Source: Allium sativum
Lineage: Eukaryota > Streptophyta > Magnoliopsida > Asparagales > Amaryllidaceae
NCBI GenBank assembly: GCA_030737875.1
Contig: CM060919.1
Location: forward strand, 802,325,160 to 802,389,159
DNA length: 64,000 nt
Direction of reading: 5' to 3'
Made by a program: the position numbers and the translations under genes. Below, piece after piece: positions 44,896 through 57,268 of the stretch (positions are counted from its first letter, which is position 1; the number at the start of each line of letters is the position of its first letter). Under the pieces are notes generated by a model. That model did not search any database. It saw nothing but the letters and a program-made list of their open reading frames with translations, and was not told where the DNA came from.

Positions 44896-46347
44896 CGAAT
44901 CAAAAGGATACGGTGTCATTTTATTTGTTTCATAATTATTTTTAAATTTTCTTGTGATATCGTAAGATAATCTATTGCTCGCTATATTTATTTACGATAA
45001 GGGATAATATCAAAAGTTTAGTTCTCTATGAAAATTGTTAGTTGCCTGAAATGGAGATGTTACTCTTAACTTCATGTTATATTAGAATCAATGTCGAATG
45101 TCCCCTTTTTAAAAAAGATAAATGAAGAAAAGTCATTGCGTCGAATCCACAATTATACTTCTTTTTCATATTAACCGTATACACAGTTGAGATGCATTAT
45201 CTCTGGTTGTTGCCAATAACAGATTATTTACCAAGTTTTATTATCCATGTACATTACATAAACCGTAACTAATATCAGACAACATAGGTATTAACTGTGT
45301 TTTACACCATCACCAATACAAAAACATAGTAATTTAGGTAAAATGATGTGTATGTAAAAATAAAACTAAATAACGACAAATTGTATTGCATCATACGAGG
45401 CAGTTTCCTGTTGTTGAACCAACGTAAAAGTTAACTTACATTCGTCACATGGATTATAAAATTGTATTGCATCATACGAGTTTTCTAAATTGTTTGATGT
45501 ACAAATTTTAAATTGGTAACCTCCTATCTAAAGAAAAAACTAAATGTGGTTAGTATCTCCATTGCATATATTTCCTTTACCATAGACATGGATTAGCAAA
45601 AGAAATAAAGGGGTACACCATTCTACTATTCTAAAGGTTGTCTATCATCAATGGGCAATGAGTCCATTTAAATAGTTTCTCATATCAAGAATGGTCCTTG
45701 ACAATATTGAGTATCGATTAATGATTAAATTTACTGCATTGAAATCAAAAAGCTAAATTAAAGTCTATTGCGGAAATAAATGATTCTATGTTTTGTGTGA
45801 AAACATATTAGTTTTGTATGTTATCTATAGCTCATTTTATTTAAAAAATACAAGTAAACTTCCATATATACCATCTTTGGTTTCACCCTAACATATTTTA
45901 GTGGCCTTTTTTATTCCCAGTTAGTTGGAACCTCTTTTTTTTTGCAAAGTGTCATACATTTTCATGTTTAAGGGAATGTCACATGAAATGTGTCCTTACA
46001 GAGGCAGAAGATGACAGTTAGTGCATTTGCTTTACGTAAAAATACTATAGTTATACTATTTCTACTCAACTATCATGAATTTATAATGCATTTACATGTA
46101 ACTTCTAAATTTCTTATGTTTCTTTGCTGTACGCTATTATTGAAAGCCAATTATTATTACGTTCCCTTAAATCTCATTAACAACAAATTATTATTATGTT
46201 AAACATGTTTGAAGTGTTTCTTAAATATCGATTGATAAAAAATATAGTACATTCATGTTTTATTTCCTTTGTGCTAATTGCCATAGGATATCTTTAGGAA
46301 ATCCTCAACTAAGTTTAATTAATTTATAAATCGCAGTAAACTAACCA
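44896..46347. other. AT-rich DNA, nothing recognised
   Basis: Long AT-rich stretch without credible ORF. An acceptor-like TGTCCTTACAG|AGGCAGAAGATG lies at about 45990-46010 but no neighbouring exon could be built. A short direct repeat ATTGTATTGCATCATACGAG occurs at about 45381 and 45462. Confidence 0.45.
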
Positions 46348-46841
46348 TGTTCAAACAATGGCTGAGTCGCGGACTAGGTCGCTTTCTTGAAGACAATTCA
46401 GTGATCTGGTCGGTGGTGCAAACCAGTTCGTACTTGTCGCCGCCGCCTCTGGGATAAAACACCCTTCTGAGAAAAATAATTGATTTGCTTGCACAACAAA
46501 CCAATTCAGATTTGCCCTTTCAATTTAAATTTAACTACTCATTCTGATTTTGTTTTTGAAGAACCTTTAATGGTGGAGGAAGAAGAAGAGAGAGATAAGA
46601 ATAAAAAGTTATTTTTTTTTGAGTAGTTCGGCAATAAATAAACATGGTAATAATGTAGAGGAAGTCGGTTCAGATCTAAAAAAATGGATCTCAATTTTTT
46701 TACCAAGTCAAATAAAAAAACTGGTTTTTTTTCTCTTCATATAGTCTCATGATGTGAGACTATTCATATATGAGTCATCTCACACTTATCCAACTTTTTA
46801 AATAATTCATATTTATAAAAAAATGAATCATTTTTCAAACA
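46348..46841 (-). mobile_element. Tork-like copia: 3' LTR
   Basis: 494 bp, starts TGTTTGAAAAATGATTCAT on the minus strand and ends ATTGTTTGAACA. It includes an inverted repeat around AGTCTCACATCATGAGACT (plus 46744-46762). Confidence 0.82.
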
Positions 46842-47090
46842 ATCCTCCGCTTGAATTTTTTTTTAAAATATTTCGAGCAATTTGTAGAAACATAAGATTG
46901 TGCATAAACAAAGGTGTCATCCGACTTGAACCTTCGCATAGTGAGTAAGATTCAGTTTTTACTAGAGTGACACGTTGTCTAGAACTCTATTCCTGACATC
47001 AGACCGCACACAACCTTTTCTATAGTGCAATCAAATAAGCCCGTGCATTAATGGCCATGCACCTCTATCCCAGTTTAGTGAACGCTCTAG
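46842..47090 (-). other. Tork-like copia: 3' noncoding part and polypurine tract
   Basis: The polypurine tract lies at 46842-46851 (minus AAGCGGAGGAT). Sequence to about 47090 shows only traces of the RNase H end. Confidence 0.55.
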
Positions 47091-48305
47091 AAATCTTGCC
47101 CAAAACTCCCATGTTATATCGGTTCTGTCCTTCTTTCAATAGTCATCAAAATTTTCATCACTATGTATGTGATGTTCTCTTACAGTATTGTACTTATGAT
47201 GTCGTCTTTTACCGTTGTAATAACGGTTCTACAACTTTTTTGCAATAACCGCGGTACTATCGCAATCGATTACACCACTAGTGTCGGTTTTTCCCTTATG
47301 GGGATCTCAAATAGCAGATTACTTTAGTTCTTTGCTTCTTAACTAGTTGTGGCTAGTGCTATTATCTCAGTCTCTATAGTAGACTGAGTCAAAATAGTCT
47401 GTTCCTTGGGTTTCCAAGAGACAGCTTCTTCAGCGACGCTAAATATATAGTCACCGGTCCTTTAGAATCATCAGATTAATATTTCAGCCTGTATCAGAAT
47501 ATCCTTCAAGTACAACTTAAAACTTTTCATTATGTAATCCAAGGTTCATAGTTTATTATAGGTATCTCATAACCCTCCCATTAGCATGTTAATGCTCTAT
47601 ACTAGGTCTACTGAAAAACATGCATAATAATCCCACGACATAGGTAATGTCGGGTCTTAGTATAATCAATGGCATTCGAAGGCTGGCAATGATGCTCGCT
47701 TAAACAGACTATCTTATAAATTCACCAGTGTTCTTAAATAACTTTACACTATGATCATATGGTGTACATGCAAATTTACAGTCAAAGTAATCGTATTTCT
47801 TTAGAGTCTTCTCAATTTAATGAGATTGATCCAAAGAAAATCCCACTTTTTACCTAGTAATCTTAATATCAGGGATTACACTCGCCTTACCTAGATCTTT
47901 CATATTAAAATTGACATTAAATAAGGACTTGACTGAGTTTATGGCATGAATATTTGACCCAACAATGAGACGGTCATCTACATAAAGACATATAATAGTG
48001 CAAATGTCATTCTTAGATTTGTAATAAATGCATTTGCCACTTTCACTAACTTTAAAATCATAAGAAATGATTAATTTATCAAATTTTTTCATGCCATTGT
48101 TTAGGTGCTTGTGTTAAACCATATAATAATTTATCTAATTTGCATACTTTATGTTCTTGACCATGTACTACAAATCCTTCAGGCTGGTCCATATAAATTT
48201 CTTCTTCTAATTCACCGTTTAAAGAACGTGGTTTTAACATCTATTTGGTGTATTAATAAATAACAAATGGAAGCAAGTGAGATTAATACCCGAATGAATG
48301 TAATT
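47091..48305 (-). pseudogene. Tork-like copia: RT C-terminal part and RNase H
   Basis: RT palm with YVDD is intact in the frame 48092-47850 (ICLYVDDRLIVGSNIHAINS, VNFNMKDLGKASVI). Downstream, in broken frames, follow SLDQSHYIEKTLKKYDYF, RPDITYVVG and RNase H scraps including GYSD and AEEAVSWKPKEQTIL. Many stops. It once encoded the polymerase of a Tork/Tnt1-type element. Confidence 0.78.
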
Positions 48306-49600
48306 CTAGTTACAGGTAGAAAAAATGTTGAAGAAATCTATATTTTCTCTTTGCTTAAAACCTTTGGCTACTAATTGTGCTTTATACTTATCAACAGTGC
48401 CATCAGGTTTTAATTTCTTTTTAAGCACCCATTTACAACCTATAGATTTACAACCAGAGAATAAATCTACTAAATGCCAAGTCTTATTGGATTCCAGAGA
48501 ATCCATCTCATCATTTATAGCCTCTTGCCAAAAATCAGCTTCTAATGAAGATAAGGCCTCTTGGAGGTTTAAGGGATCCTCCTCTATAGTAAAGGCACAA
48601 AAATCCAAACCAAAATCTTTTACGGTTCCTGCTCTTTTACTTCTTCTAGGTTCAGTTTCAGTACTTTTTTTAAATTCTGTTCTAATAGGCATACTTAATG
48701 TGCCCCCACTATTCCTTAATTTAAAAGGAAATGTTGTTTCATAAAAATCGGCATCATTTGATTCAATTATATTATGTGCATTTAGGTCATAAAATTGGTA
48801 TGCTTTGCTATTAATAGCGTAGCCCATAAATACGCATTCATATGCTCTACTTGCCGATTTTATTCTCTTAGGGTCTGGAACGCAAACATATGCTAAACAA
48901 CCCCAAGTTCTAAAATATGACACATTGGATTTATAATTCTTTAAAATTTCATAAAGTGAAATTTTATTCTTAGATTAGGGGATTCTATTCAGAACATAAC
49001 ATGTAGTCAATTAAAATATCCCCCACCAATGTTTTGCTGCAGCAAAATTTAATAAAATGGCAATTACTAATTTAGTAAAGGTCCTATTTTTTTCAGTTTT
49101 ACCGTTCATTTCAAGTGAATATGGTGCAGTTCTCCCATGTACTATACCATGTAAGAAAAATCAGAATAAACTAGATTCATATTCTATTTCTCTATCATTA
49201 TGAATTCTCTTAAATTTCTTATTACTCAATTTCAATTTTTAATGTTTCAAACATGTCAAATGCATCACAACTTTAAGAAACACTGTCTTTCATATTGTAA
49301 GCTTTATTTTCACATTACTAATCTCTACAGTTTTAGTAGTGTGAGGATCTCCCAACAACACTTTCTGATCATCATTAGTTGTGTATATTGTGAATATATC
49401 ACGATCATAGCAGACATGGCGAGAAACACCAGTGTCTACCTACCAACTCTCTAATCCACCATCAAAGTGAATCTCAGTAGTCGTAGCCATTAGAGGCTTC
49501 TCAGTCAGGTTTGCCTGCGGTGCATGGCTTAGCCTATTCCGACATTGTCGTGCCATACGACCTGGTTTTCCACAGTTGTAATATAGAAGCAACTGCCATA
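48306..49600 (-). pseudogene. Tork-like copia: gag end, protease, integrase and RT start
   Basis: In coding order: CCHC knuckle YNCGKPGRMARQC (about 49555-49595; the usual His is Arg), protease ESWxVDTGVSRHVCYD (about 49405-49460, D-T-G retained) and decayed integrase (49000-49350). An open frame 48923-48306 then carries FRTWGCLAYVCVPDPKRIKS, the integrase-RT linker, and RT start LVDLFSGCKSIGCKWVLKKK to KYKAQLVAKGF. Dead through frameshifts and stops. Confidence 0.8.
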
Positions 49601-49639
49601 ATCATTCTTTTTGGTTGGTTGCTGCTGATCTTTATGGTT

Positions 49640-50730
49640 TCCTTATGGATTCCCATTCTATTCTCATATAGACTAACATAAGTTATGCACATAAAATATT
49701 ATTTTCTGCATTTGTACTATTCCACCACACTTGTGGACAATATTAATGGTAAACAACTTACATGGTAAATTTAATCTCACATATAGAGACTACATAAACC
49801 AAGGTATCAAAACACTTGGGTTCAAAAAATACATAGGTTCAGTCAGTTAACATTGTTCCAATCAAATAATGCACACTCTTAGGACTCAAGCAAAGGGATT
49901 AGTGTGACCCAAAACTACAGTACAAGATAATGAGCAGGGTTCATGATTAGTTATCAAATTTTGAAGTTTTATAAACCAATTTCCACCATGCTACCATTTT
50001 ACAACTGCAAAGATGACATGCTTACAGTTCTTTAAGGCTATTGGATCAATGACAACCAATAGTATCTTATAGTTTGTATCATTCTATGTCCAATGAAATT
50101 CATACATATAAGCTTCCTTTTTGGCTTCTATTTTTCTTTTTCTAAAGGATTCTGATTAAAATGCAACCTAGAAGGTGACTTAAGCTCGTTGGAAAAAGTA
50201 GGCATAGCCAAGAAACCTCTATGTTGGTACTTAACAAGCCAAAATAGAATATGTTAATTACCTAATACCTAATACCTTTCTAGTGAATTTTTTATAATAC
50301 CAGGCACAGTCAGCTATCAATTTAAGCATGCATTAGAAAGGGTTTTAAAAAATTATATTACCTTTATCTGATGCTCATCCTGGGGGGGGGGGGGACAACA
50401 ATAAAGAATACTGCAGCCCATCGATCCATTTCTCACAAACTTGGTGATGCTACTACGTAACTGCAGTGCGAAGCCACCTTCCATGCCTACCAAATTGTCC
50501 ACCTTTTAACCCTGATTTCACGTAGATGACGGCAAATCCGGATTTCACATCGAATCTTTCTACTTTTTCTTTCGATATCTCATTGCCAGAGAAGATAGTA
50601 GAAGGAGTCGCAGTTACAAATTGAGTAAGATTTCAAGGCGTTGAGTATTTCAAAGCGTCGAGTAGATAGAGGAAGACGGCGGCACCTTCAAGCTAGGGTT
50701 GCAGCCATTGTTTCGAGATCGTCTTCAAAT
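49640..50730 (-). other. Tork-like copia: non-TE-like 5' internal segment
   Basis: Where gag should be, the minus strand reads like host-gene structure. A leader with CAATGGCTGCAACCCTAGC follows the LTR, then a polypyrimidine/poly-C tract ending CAG (50381-50395). Next come 18 nt GATGAGCATCAGATAAAG and a donor GTAATATAAT, then 700 nt of T-rich intron-like DNA. No gag motif was found. It could be captured genomic sequence or a recombinant. Confidence 0.35.
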
Positions 50731-51225
50731 TGTTGGGAAACAATGGCTGAGTCGCGTAATAGGTCGCTTTCTTGAAGACGATTCAGCGATCTGGTCAGTG
50801 GTGCAAACCAGTTCATACTTGTCGCCACCGCCTCTGGGATAAAACAGCCTTCTGAGAAAAATAATTGATTTGCTTGCACAACAAACCAGTTCAAATTTGC
50901 ACTTTCAACTTAAATTTAACTGTTCGTTCTGATTTTGTTTTTGAAGAACCTTTAATGGTGGAGGAAGAAGAAGAGAGAGATAAGAATACAAAGTTATTTT
51001 TTTTGAGTAGTTCGGCAATAAATAAACATGGTAATACATGTAGAGGAAGTCGGTTCGAATCTAAAAAAATGGATCTCAATTTTTTTACCAAGTCAAATAA
51101 AGAAACTGGTTTTTTTCTCTTCATATAGTCTCATGATGTGGGACTATTCATATATGAGTCACCTCACACTTATCTAATTTTTTTAAATAATTCATCTTTA
51201 TAAAAAATGAACCATTTTTCCAACA
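50731..51225 (-). mobile_element. Tork-like copia: 5' LTR
   Basis: 495 bp, on the minus strand TGTTGGAAAAATGG to TTTCCCAACA. It shares the AGTCTCA/TGAGACT inverted repeat region with the 3' LTR. Confidence 0.82.
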
Positions 51226-52952
51226 TTCATAGATAATATTTACAGTTGTCACTCGAATTACTAATTGTGGAGTAACTAAAAATATGTTCACAAGCAACTA
51301 ATGCATTTCTATTCCAGCTAATCTCGACAAAAAAATAACTATATCTTATGAAATCTATGTATAATAACTAATATGATTTCAGTAAAAGGGTAGTTGTTCA
51401 ACTTGCTCAGCACCTTAATTCAACATGTAATATTTAAAAATGAATGTTGGAGTTTGGATTGGTTAATAATATGAACTGTAGATAAACTGTACATTTTGTG
51501 CTGTTATTATCAATTTAAAGTTGATAGGATTGTTTGTGCAGCTGCTTTTTTTGATGTGTTGACTTATAAGCCAATGTTTTTCCATCCGTAAAATACAGTA
51601 TGATCAAGAAATTTTGCTTATGAAAATACCATATAAGCATATCTGGAAGAACCAGCATATTAGCATGTGGTTTTCAGTGCTTTTTTTATTTGTGCTTTGC
51701 CCCATATTGCTGACTTATGTTTCTATTTAACTAATAGTATCTCATAAGAGAGTGGCATCAAATATTCAAATATTAACAAATATTAATAGAAAAGCTAAGG
51801 TTGAGTCTAATTATCGTACCTCATGCTCTCTTTGTATGTGTCCATGCACATAAGTCTGCATGCATACTAGAATGCAGGATAAAAATGGATTAAAAAAGTG
51901 TAGGGTTTCATCCAAAGGCATTGAATATGATTTGTTTCCAAATGTACATAGCATAATAAACAATTTGTGCTAAATTTTATGTGGGAAATTAAATAATGAA
52001 TTGCTAATATATTACAGGTTAAACTCGAGTAGTATTCCACTTATAAGAAACCTCCTTATGTTTAATTTTGTTTATAAATCTTTGGTTACTTTAATCATAG
52101 CAACTGACACTACTTCTGCATATGTTATATATCACTTGAAGTGTTGTGCTATAATCTGCATAGGTTGATGTTAAATAATACGAAGGGACATGGAGTATTG
52201 AGAAAGAGCTGAAGTTGTTGCACAAAAGTTTAAGCATTAAATGGTTAGAAGGTTTGCGCACTTGAAAGAGCATTGCAGGCAAACATTATGCTGCCTAGAA
52301 GATGGTAAATTTTTGATATTAACTATGATGTGGTAATGACAATATTAATGAGCTTGGAATTAAAAGATGTATAGGCTGTTGTTTTTCAAAATCGAGTTTC
52401 AAATTAAGTAGATTTTGGTTTGTATGGATAGCTTTGTATGCTGACTGTAACATTTACTGGAACTTCAATACTGGAATATAATGTTTTGCTACATGTTATT
52501 TTAATTGCATTTTACTCCATGTTGTACCTAATTACTATCTGGTGAATTAGTCACTAATTATGAAAGCATTAGAACGTCTTTTATGACTATTTTGATTACT
52601 GTTTTAGTTAATGCTATTTGAAAAGCCCTGGGACCGCATTCTTGGATTTAGTGAGGATGTGGCTTTTATTCAAATGAGATACTTTTTTTTGTTAACCATT
52701 TTAATCGTACGTAGGGACTACGGATTTGCTTGACTGCTTACACATTCTCTGGACATCAATTGTAATTAATAACTTCAAAATTTTAGTGTTGACTATCCGT
52801 TTCTGTGGACGAATGCAACAGTTAAAGAGTTGAAATACCTTTGACTTTTTGTTCATTATGGTTAGATCTCTTAGAGGTTTTAATTGTACTATTTTTGCAT
52901 ATGTTTCAGCAAGTGAAAATATAGTAGTAAATGCTGAAAACTTCAATCACCA
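51226..52952. other. AT-rich DNA, nothing recognised
   Basis: No coding frame, terminal repeat or similarity to other parts of the window was seen. Short ORFs (52091-52282, 52701-52946) have random-like composition. Confidence 0.45.
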
Positions 52953-53689
52953 TAATATTCTTTTTGAGCAAAGTTGTAATAGCTTTAGTCATGTCCTTTT
53001 GAGCAAAGTTGTAATAGCTTTAGTCATGTCTTTTTTAGGAACACCATTGCTTAAGTTGGGCAGAATGTTTGAGCAATCTCTCAGCTTCATTTGAATTGTT
53101 GCAATCCTATATTTGGTGTTGCTATCATCAACTAAATCCTTCTTTAGCTTTTCAGTAAGTATATTAATATGTTTTTGCAGCTAATTGGAATCGTTTGTGT
53201 CTTCTCTGTTCTTTTTAACCACATCACCAGAAAGTTGTACACTCTCACCTTGTTCAGCAATACTACTTACTTACCAAACATATTGGTTGTAATTTTGCTC
53301 TAGAAAGGCATACAAAGGCTTATGCAAAGCAATCTAACAATTAGTGGTCGATATGCATATTAGGCTTGTATGATACGGTAATGCCTAATATCATTAGACT
53401 CATACCGTATACAGTAAGATAATACTGTATATTGTGGTTTTGGATACTGTATATTTGTAACAATATACAGACATGAGTCTAATGATACCATATACAGTAT
53501 ATGCAGTAGGATACTATATGCCTAATAACATTTATGAAGGTATGAGTCTAATGTCATTAGACTAATACCATTGTGGTTTTGGATACTACATACAGTATAC
53601 AGTAGGATTAGACTAATATCATTGTGGTTTTGGATATTAGTCTATTATCATTAGACTAATATCATTAGACTAATATCATTAGTCTAAGG
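52953..53689. repeat. Second copy of the CACTA-internal segment
   Basis: Matches 21207-21905 at roughly 90-95% by eye: the minus-strand lysine-rich ORF region (with stops here), then the ATTAGACTAAT palindrome region. A 42-bp local duplication (TTTTGAGCAAAGTTGTAATA...) is added at 52961-53030. The copy is cut at AGTCTAAGGT (53689) by LTR E; the rest would lie beyond the window. Confidence 0.85.
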
Positions 53690-54724
53690 TGTAACACCCC
53701 ACGTCCATTAATGTCACTCACAAAGGGAATGCATTAACTTCCATGGGGGTTTTAAGTGAATATAGAACAGTAAAATTACAACAAGACAGATATAAAATAG
53801 TACTTGGAAATTCAAAAACTTTATTTCATTGTAGCAGAAGTCAAAACATGTTTGATTACATCATAACACCATATTCAATGTCAAGTACAATATCTATCTT
53901 GATAAAACAAGTACATAATCCCATTACATGAATAGCCATTAAAAAGAAAGATAACAAGCTGGACTTTACTTCAGCAGTCCAAGCTTTCCAGAAGATAAGC
54001 GATCCAACTAGACTCCACTAGAACTTGGCCCAACCTGCGGACCTGAAGGGAGAAAAAGGATGGAAAAGAGGGGGTCAGACATAAAGTCTGGTGAATATGA
54101 TAATTCTACAATACTATTACCAAAATAACTGGACTAAGGCATAAGCTGGAAAACAAGAAAATGTCTATGAAGAGCAGATTAAGGACATAGACAATCGCTA
54201 AAGGCAACGTTATAAGCGCTCCTAAATACTAAAGGATAAACACTATACTGCACCACACCAGTCACCCTAAAGATTTCATCCCACTTAGCTTCACTTAGAA
54301 ACTTTCCCAATGGCTTTACGTACCCCTAGCTGACTACATAGGTGCCGCCTGCCCCTATCTCCACTAGGTGTACCCTACTTCCCATTATTCGATCGGCTCC
54401 CTAACTCGTAGATACCCGTGCTGGCCCCACAGTGGGGTATATCACTCCCCTAAAGTGGCAACCTGATACAACGGACATGCACGGCTTATACCTACACGAT
54501 GCAACAACGTCTTACCTACCAGCCCGGGTCCACACACGCATATGAAACCCGTTGGACTTGCGTTGCCACCGCTCCCTGTTTTGGCCTCTTATAGTCAAAC
54601 CCAGTATGCGTGTCCCGTCCTCGACTTGGGTCGAGCCCACAAAGATACGTTTTGGGATACTGGTTGAAATGGGCCCCCACTATTTACCACAAGCATTCCA
54701 CCTAAGCTTGTCCCCATTAGTCCA

Positions 54725-54895
54725 TCCCACTTAACCCACTTAGTCATGTTCATTTACATGTGTGTTTGGTTAAGTCTAATCGTATTTCAAATGCCTCTAA
54801 AGGCAACCACCAGATTCCTCATGCCACCCAAGGCACCTACTTAACCCCCATGTCCCACCTTACATGATTATCTGGTTAAGTATTTCTTAGTTCAT
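54725..54895 (-). repeat. LTR E: GGTTAAG/CTTAACC hairpins
   Basis: Two hairpin-forming units, CTTAACC...GGTTAAG, at 54734-54778 and 54841-54890. This is the short counterpart of the array in LTR A. Confidence 0.6.
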
Positions 54896-54926
54896 TAAGG
54901 CCATAACCTCATAAAGACCTCTCACA

Positions 54927-55120
54927 TTAGACTGGCATTTATGGCAGCTGGATTTGCCGGGCGGGTCCGGGCAGTCTTACACCATAAAAGAGTCTAACCT
55001 CGTGTCTTTACAACTGTTATGCTTTAGTTTGGGCCTAGGACCTCTCACATTGGGCCGACATTTGTGACTACTGGATTTGCCGGGCGGGTCCGGGCAGGTT
55101 TACATCACAAACGGGTCCAA
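54927..55120 (-). other. LTR E: tandem pair of conserved nested hairpins
   Basis: Given on the plus strand. Copy 1: TTAGACT (54927-54933)/AGTCTAA (54991-54997) and TTTATGG (54938-54944)/CCATAAA (54982-54988), both perfect. Copy 2: TTGGGCC (55050-55056)/GGTCCAA (55114-55120, one mismatch) and TTTGTGA (55061-55067)/TCACAAA (55105-55111, perfect). Loops carry GCCGGGCGGGTCCGGG, the complement of the loop in LTR B copy 2. The 5' LTR repeats this from 63132. Confidence 0.78.
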
Positions 55121-56220
55121 CCTCGTGTCCTAAGCATTGATTATTAATAATAATCCACTTTCCCCCAATTTTAATAATTCCCTACTTGAATTATTAATTA
55201 CTTCCAATTTTTAACAATGTCCATAATTGACTCAATTATGGACATTCATTCATGGTATGCAACATCTTACAAAATTGCACCCAATTTATTAATTCCTAAT
55301 ATTACCCCTACCCCACGTTTGAACGTTTATTCGCAAAATATATGTTAGACTCGAATAGCCTAACTCATAGCATAAAAGAGATTATCATAATAACAACATG
55401 TATATGTGACCAAATGAATCATAATAAGGGGTGAAACTTGCATATGTCCAACTTGCATAGATTATACATGTCATGGATCTAAAGGTGTCAACTTGTTCAA
55501 AATTCACCTAATATGATCTCAATCAATTTTCATAAACTTACATATGAACATGTGTGAATCAACATCATCTAATTTTTTAACAACATGGTTTTATATGGGT
55601 ACACCTAACTCAATAGGTAAATTCCCATAATCAAGTTTTATTTAATTATAGTTTCAAGTTTATGGGTACACCTAACCTAATAGGCAAATTCCCATAAACA
55701 AGATCCATTTAAATTAAGAAAAAAAAACATAACTTTAAGCATGATCCAACAACATCATGATTTTTCAACATAATATAGCATGATTTATAACATGGCATAG
55801 TATGATAGTATAACATAGCTTGACATGATTCTCAACATAGCACGACATAGCATAAGAGAATTTACAACATAGCATGACATAGCATATATAATTTACATCA
55901 TACGACAACATAATAACATAATAAGAGATCCACAATATATAGAATTTACAATTACAAATCACATCACTTCCTTGTGATCCATTCATAACTGAGTCAAATT
56001 AGTTTGTAATAGTCTTGTGAGAATCATCATACTCACCAACAAAAGAAGAGAATTAGAGAGAGAGTTCTTTGGTTTGATTTGTTTTGTTGAGTAGAATTTA
56101 GTTGTAGTAGATTAGGCTTCCTCTTCTTAGTTTGTGACGGCTACGCTGAACTCCATGGCAGCAGCATGACGGTAGCTTCTCTAATTTTACAAGTGATTTA
56201 GGTTTTGGGTCTACCCACTT

Positions 56221-56230
56221 ATTTATAGAT
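56221..56230 (-). promoter_or_regulatory. LTR E: TATA box
   Basis: ATCTATAAAT on the minus strand followed by AAGTGGGTAGACCC, about 195 nt before the donor-like GGTGAGT at 56036. Confidence 0.55.
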
Positions 56231-56420
56231 TTTAGAATGCATTTAGGCCATTAGATTTAACCTAGAAATAACCGCAGCCGTTCAGACAAGATGGGGTTTA
56301 TCTTGTTGACTCAGCAATGAGTCAGAAGTGACTCAGCAAACACTCAGCAAATTAATAAACTTCTATTCATGTTTGCATTAACTGCCCATATATATATATA
56401 TATATTCTACAATGTACACA

Positions 56421-56706
56421 TTAGATACATCCCCCCTTTTACACACTTATTATTGTTTTTATATACATATTAGATACATCCCCTCTCTTACACACTTATT
56501 AATATTTTTATATTCATATTAGATACATCCCCTCTCTTACACACTTATTAATATTTTTATATTCATATTAGATACATCCCCTCTCTTACACACTTATTAA
56601 TATTTTTATATTCATATTAGATACATCCCCTCTCTTACACACTTATTAATATTTTTATATTCATATTAGATACATCCCCTCTCTTACACACTTATTAATA
56701 TTTTAG
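56421..56706 (-). repeat. LTR E: 49-bp minisatellite, 5.8 copies
   Basis: Unit beginning TTAGATACATCCCCTCTCTT on the plus strand at 56421, 56470, 56519, 56568, 56617 and 56666. Inner copies are identical; the outermost (56421) is diverged. It lies at the start of U3 in coding orientation, so it may act as an enhancer array. Confidence 0.93.
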
Positions 56707-56742
56707 CAACTTTAGTGTTAATAGAAAATTCGGGGTGTTACA

Positions 56743-57268
56743 TTCTCCCCTCCTTTTAGGATTTCGTCCCCGAAATCTTCAAGTCTGGAAGAATGTATAT
56801 CCTACCATCCAAACGTCCATCTACTCATCCATCATACACAGGCATCCATTGTCCTTAAAAGACTTCTAATGCTTTATGATCATATGCAAAGTGTGTGTAC
56901 ATGTCCTTACCTAATGCGAAATCAGGCGGTCTACTGATTCAGTTGACCTCCTTAATGCAAATTATGTAAGTGTCATGAATCCATTATGTATGCAAAAGAT
57001 CCTAATTGCTTACATACTACTTCTATATGCGTGCACACCCATTCAACCGAATGCAGCATCCATATGATGGTACAACCATTATACATCCATTATACTAAAT
57101 ACATCCATATATATGCAATATGCAATATGAAGTGACTGAGCCGATCTAGTGCCTAAAGTGTGTGTATATATGCATCCACGAGCAACCACTAGCAAACATT
57201 GCATCCATTTTGCATCCATCATACATAACATGTCTCAAACACATGTTTCAACCATAGGATTATCCTAA
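56743..57268 (-). other. Element E: 3' untranslated block and polypurine tract
   Basis: The polypurine tract (minus AAAAGGAGGGGAGAA, plus 56743-56757) touches the 3' LTR. The rest is noncoding and aligns with the same blocks in A and B. It includes GAGCCGATC (57138-57146), inverse of GATCGGCTC, and CGTCCCCGAAATCTTC near the tract. Confidence 0.85.

Larger units (their letters stand above)
46348..51225 (-). mobile_element. Old Ty1/copia retrotransposon, Tork-like
   Basis: A 4.88-kb minus-strand element with LTRs 46348-46841 and 50731-51225, about 93-95% alike by eye. Ends are TG...CA. A purine tract (GCGGAGGAT on the minus strand) abuts the 3' LTR. Internal remains run in copia order: CCHC knuckle, protease, integrase, RT, RNase H. 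The sequence next to the 5' LTR (49640-50730) does not look like gag or a Met-tRNA primer site. No target duplication was found (AACCA versus TTCAT), so the element may be recombinant. Confidence 0.82.
53690..56742 (-). mobile_element. Element E: 3' LTR, 3053 bp
   Basis: On the minus strand: a 49-bp repeat array, TATA box, leader exon with donor TTG|GTGAGT (plus 56031-56036), hairpin pair, TAGGGAGCCGATCGA string (plus 54389-54403), and acceptor CTTTTTCTCCCTTCAG (AG at plus 54043-54044), then about 350 nt to TGTTACA. Same plan as LTRs A and B with little other sequence similarity. Confidence 0.92.

Noticed and set aside
46343..51230. Target duplication for the Tork-like copia element
   Set aside because: Flanks AACCA and TTCAT do not match; not reported as a feature.
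54552..54734. 60-codon ORF in LTR E, repeated at 62757
   Set aside because: Sister-LTR duplication, not conservation; it lies in the putative intron and is not shared with A or B.
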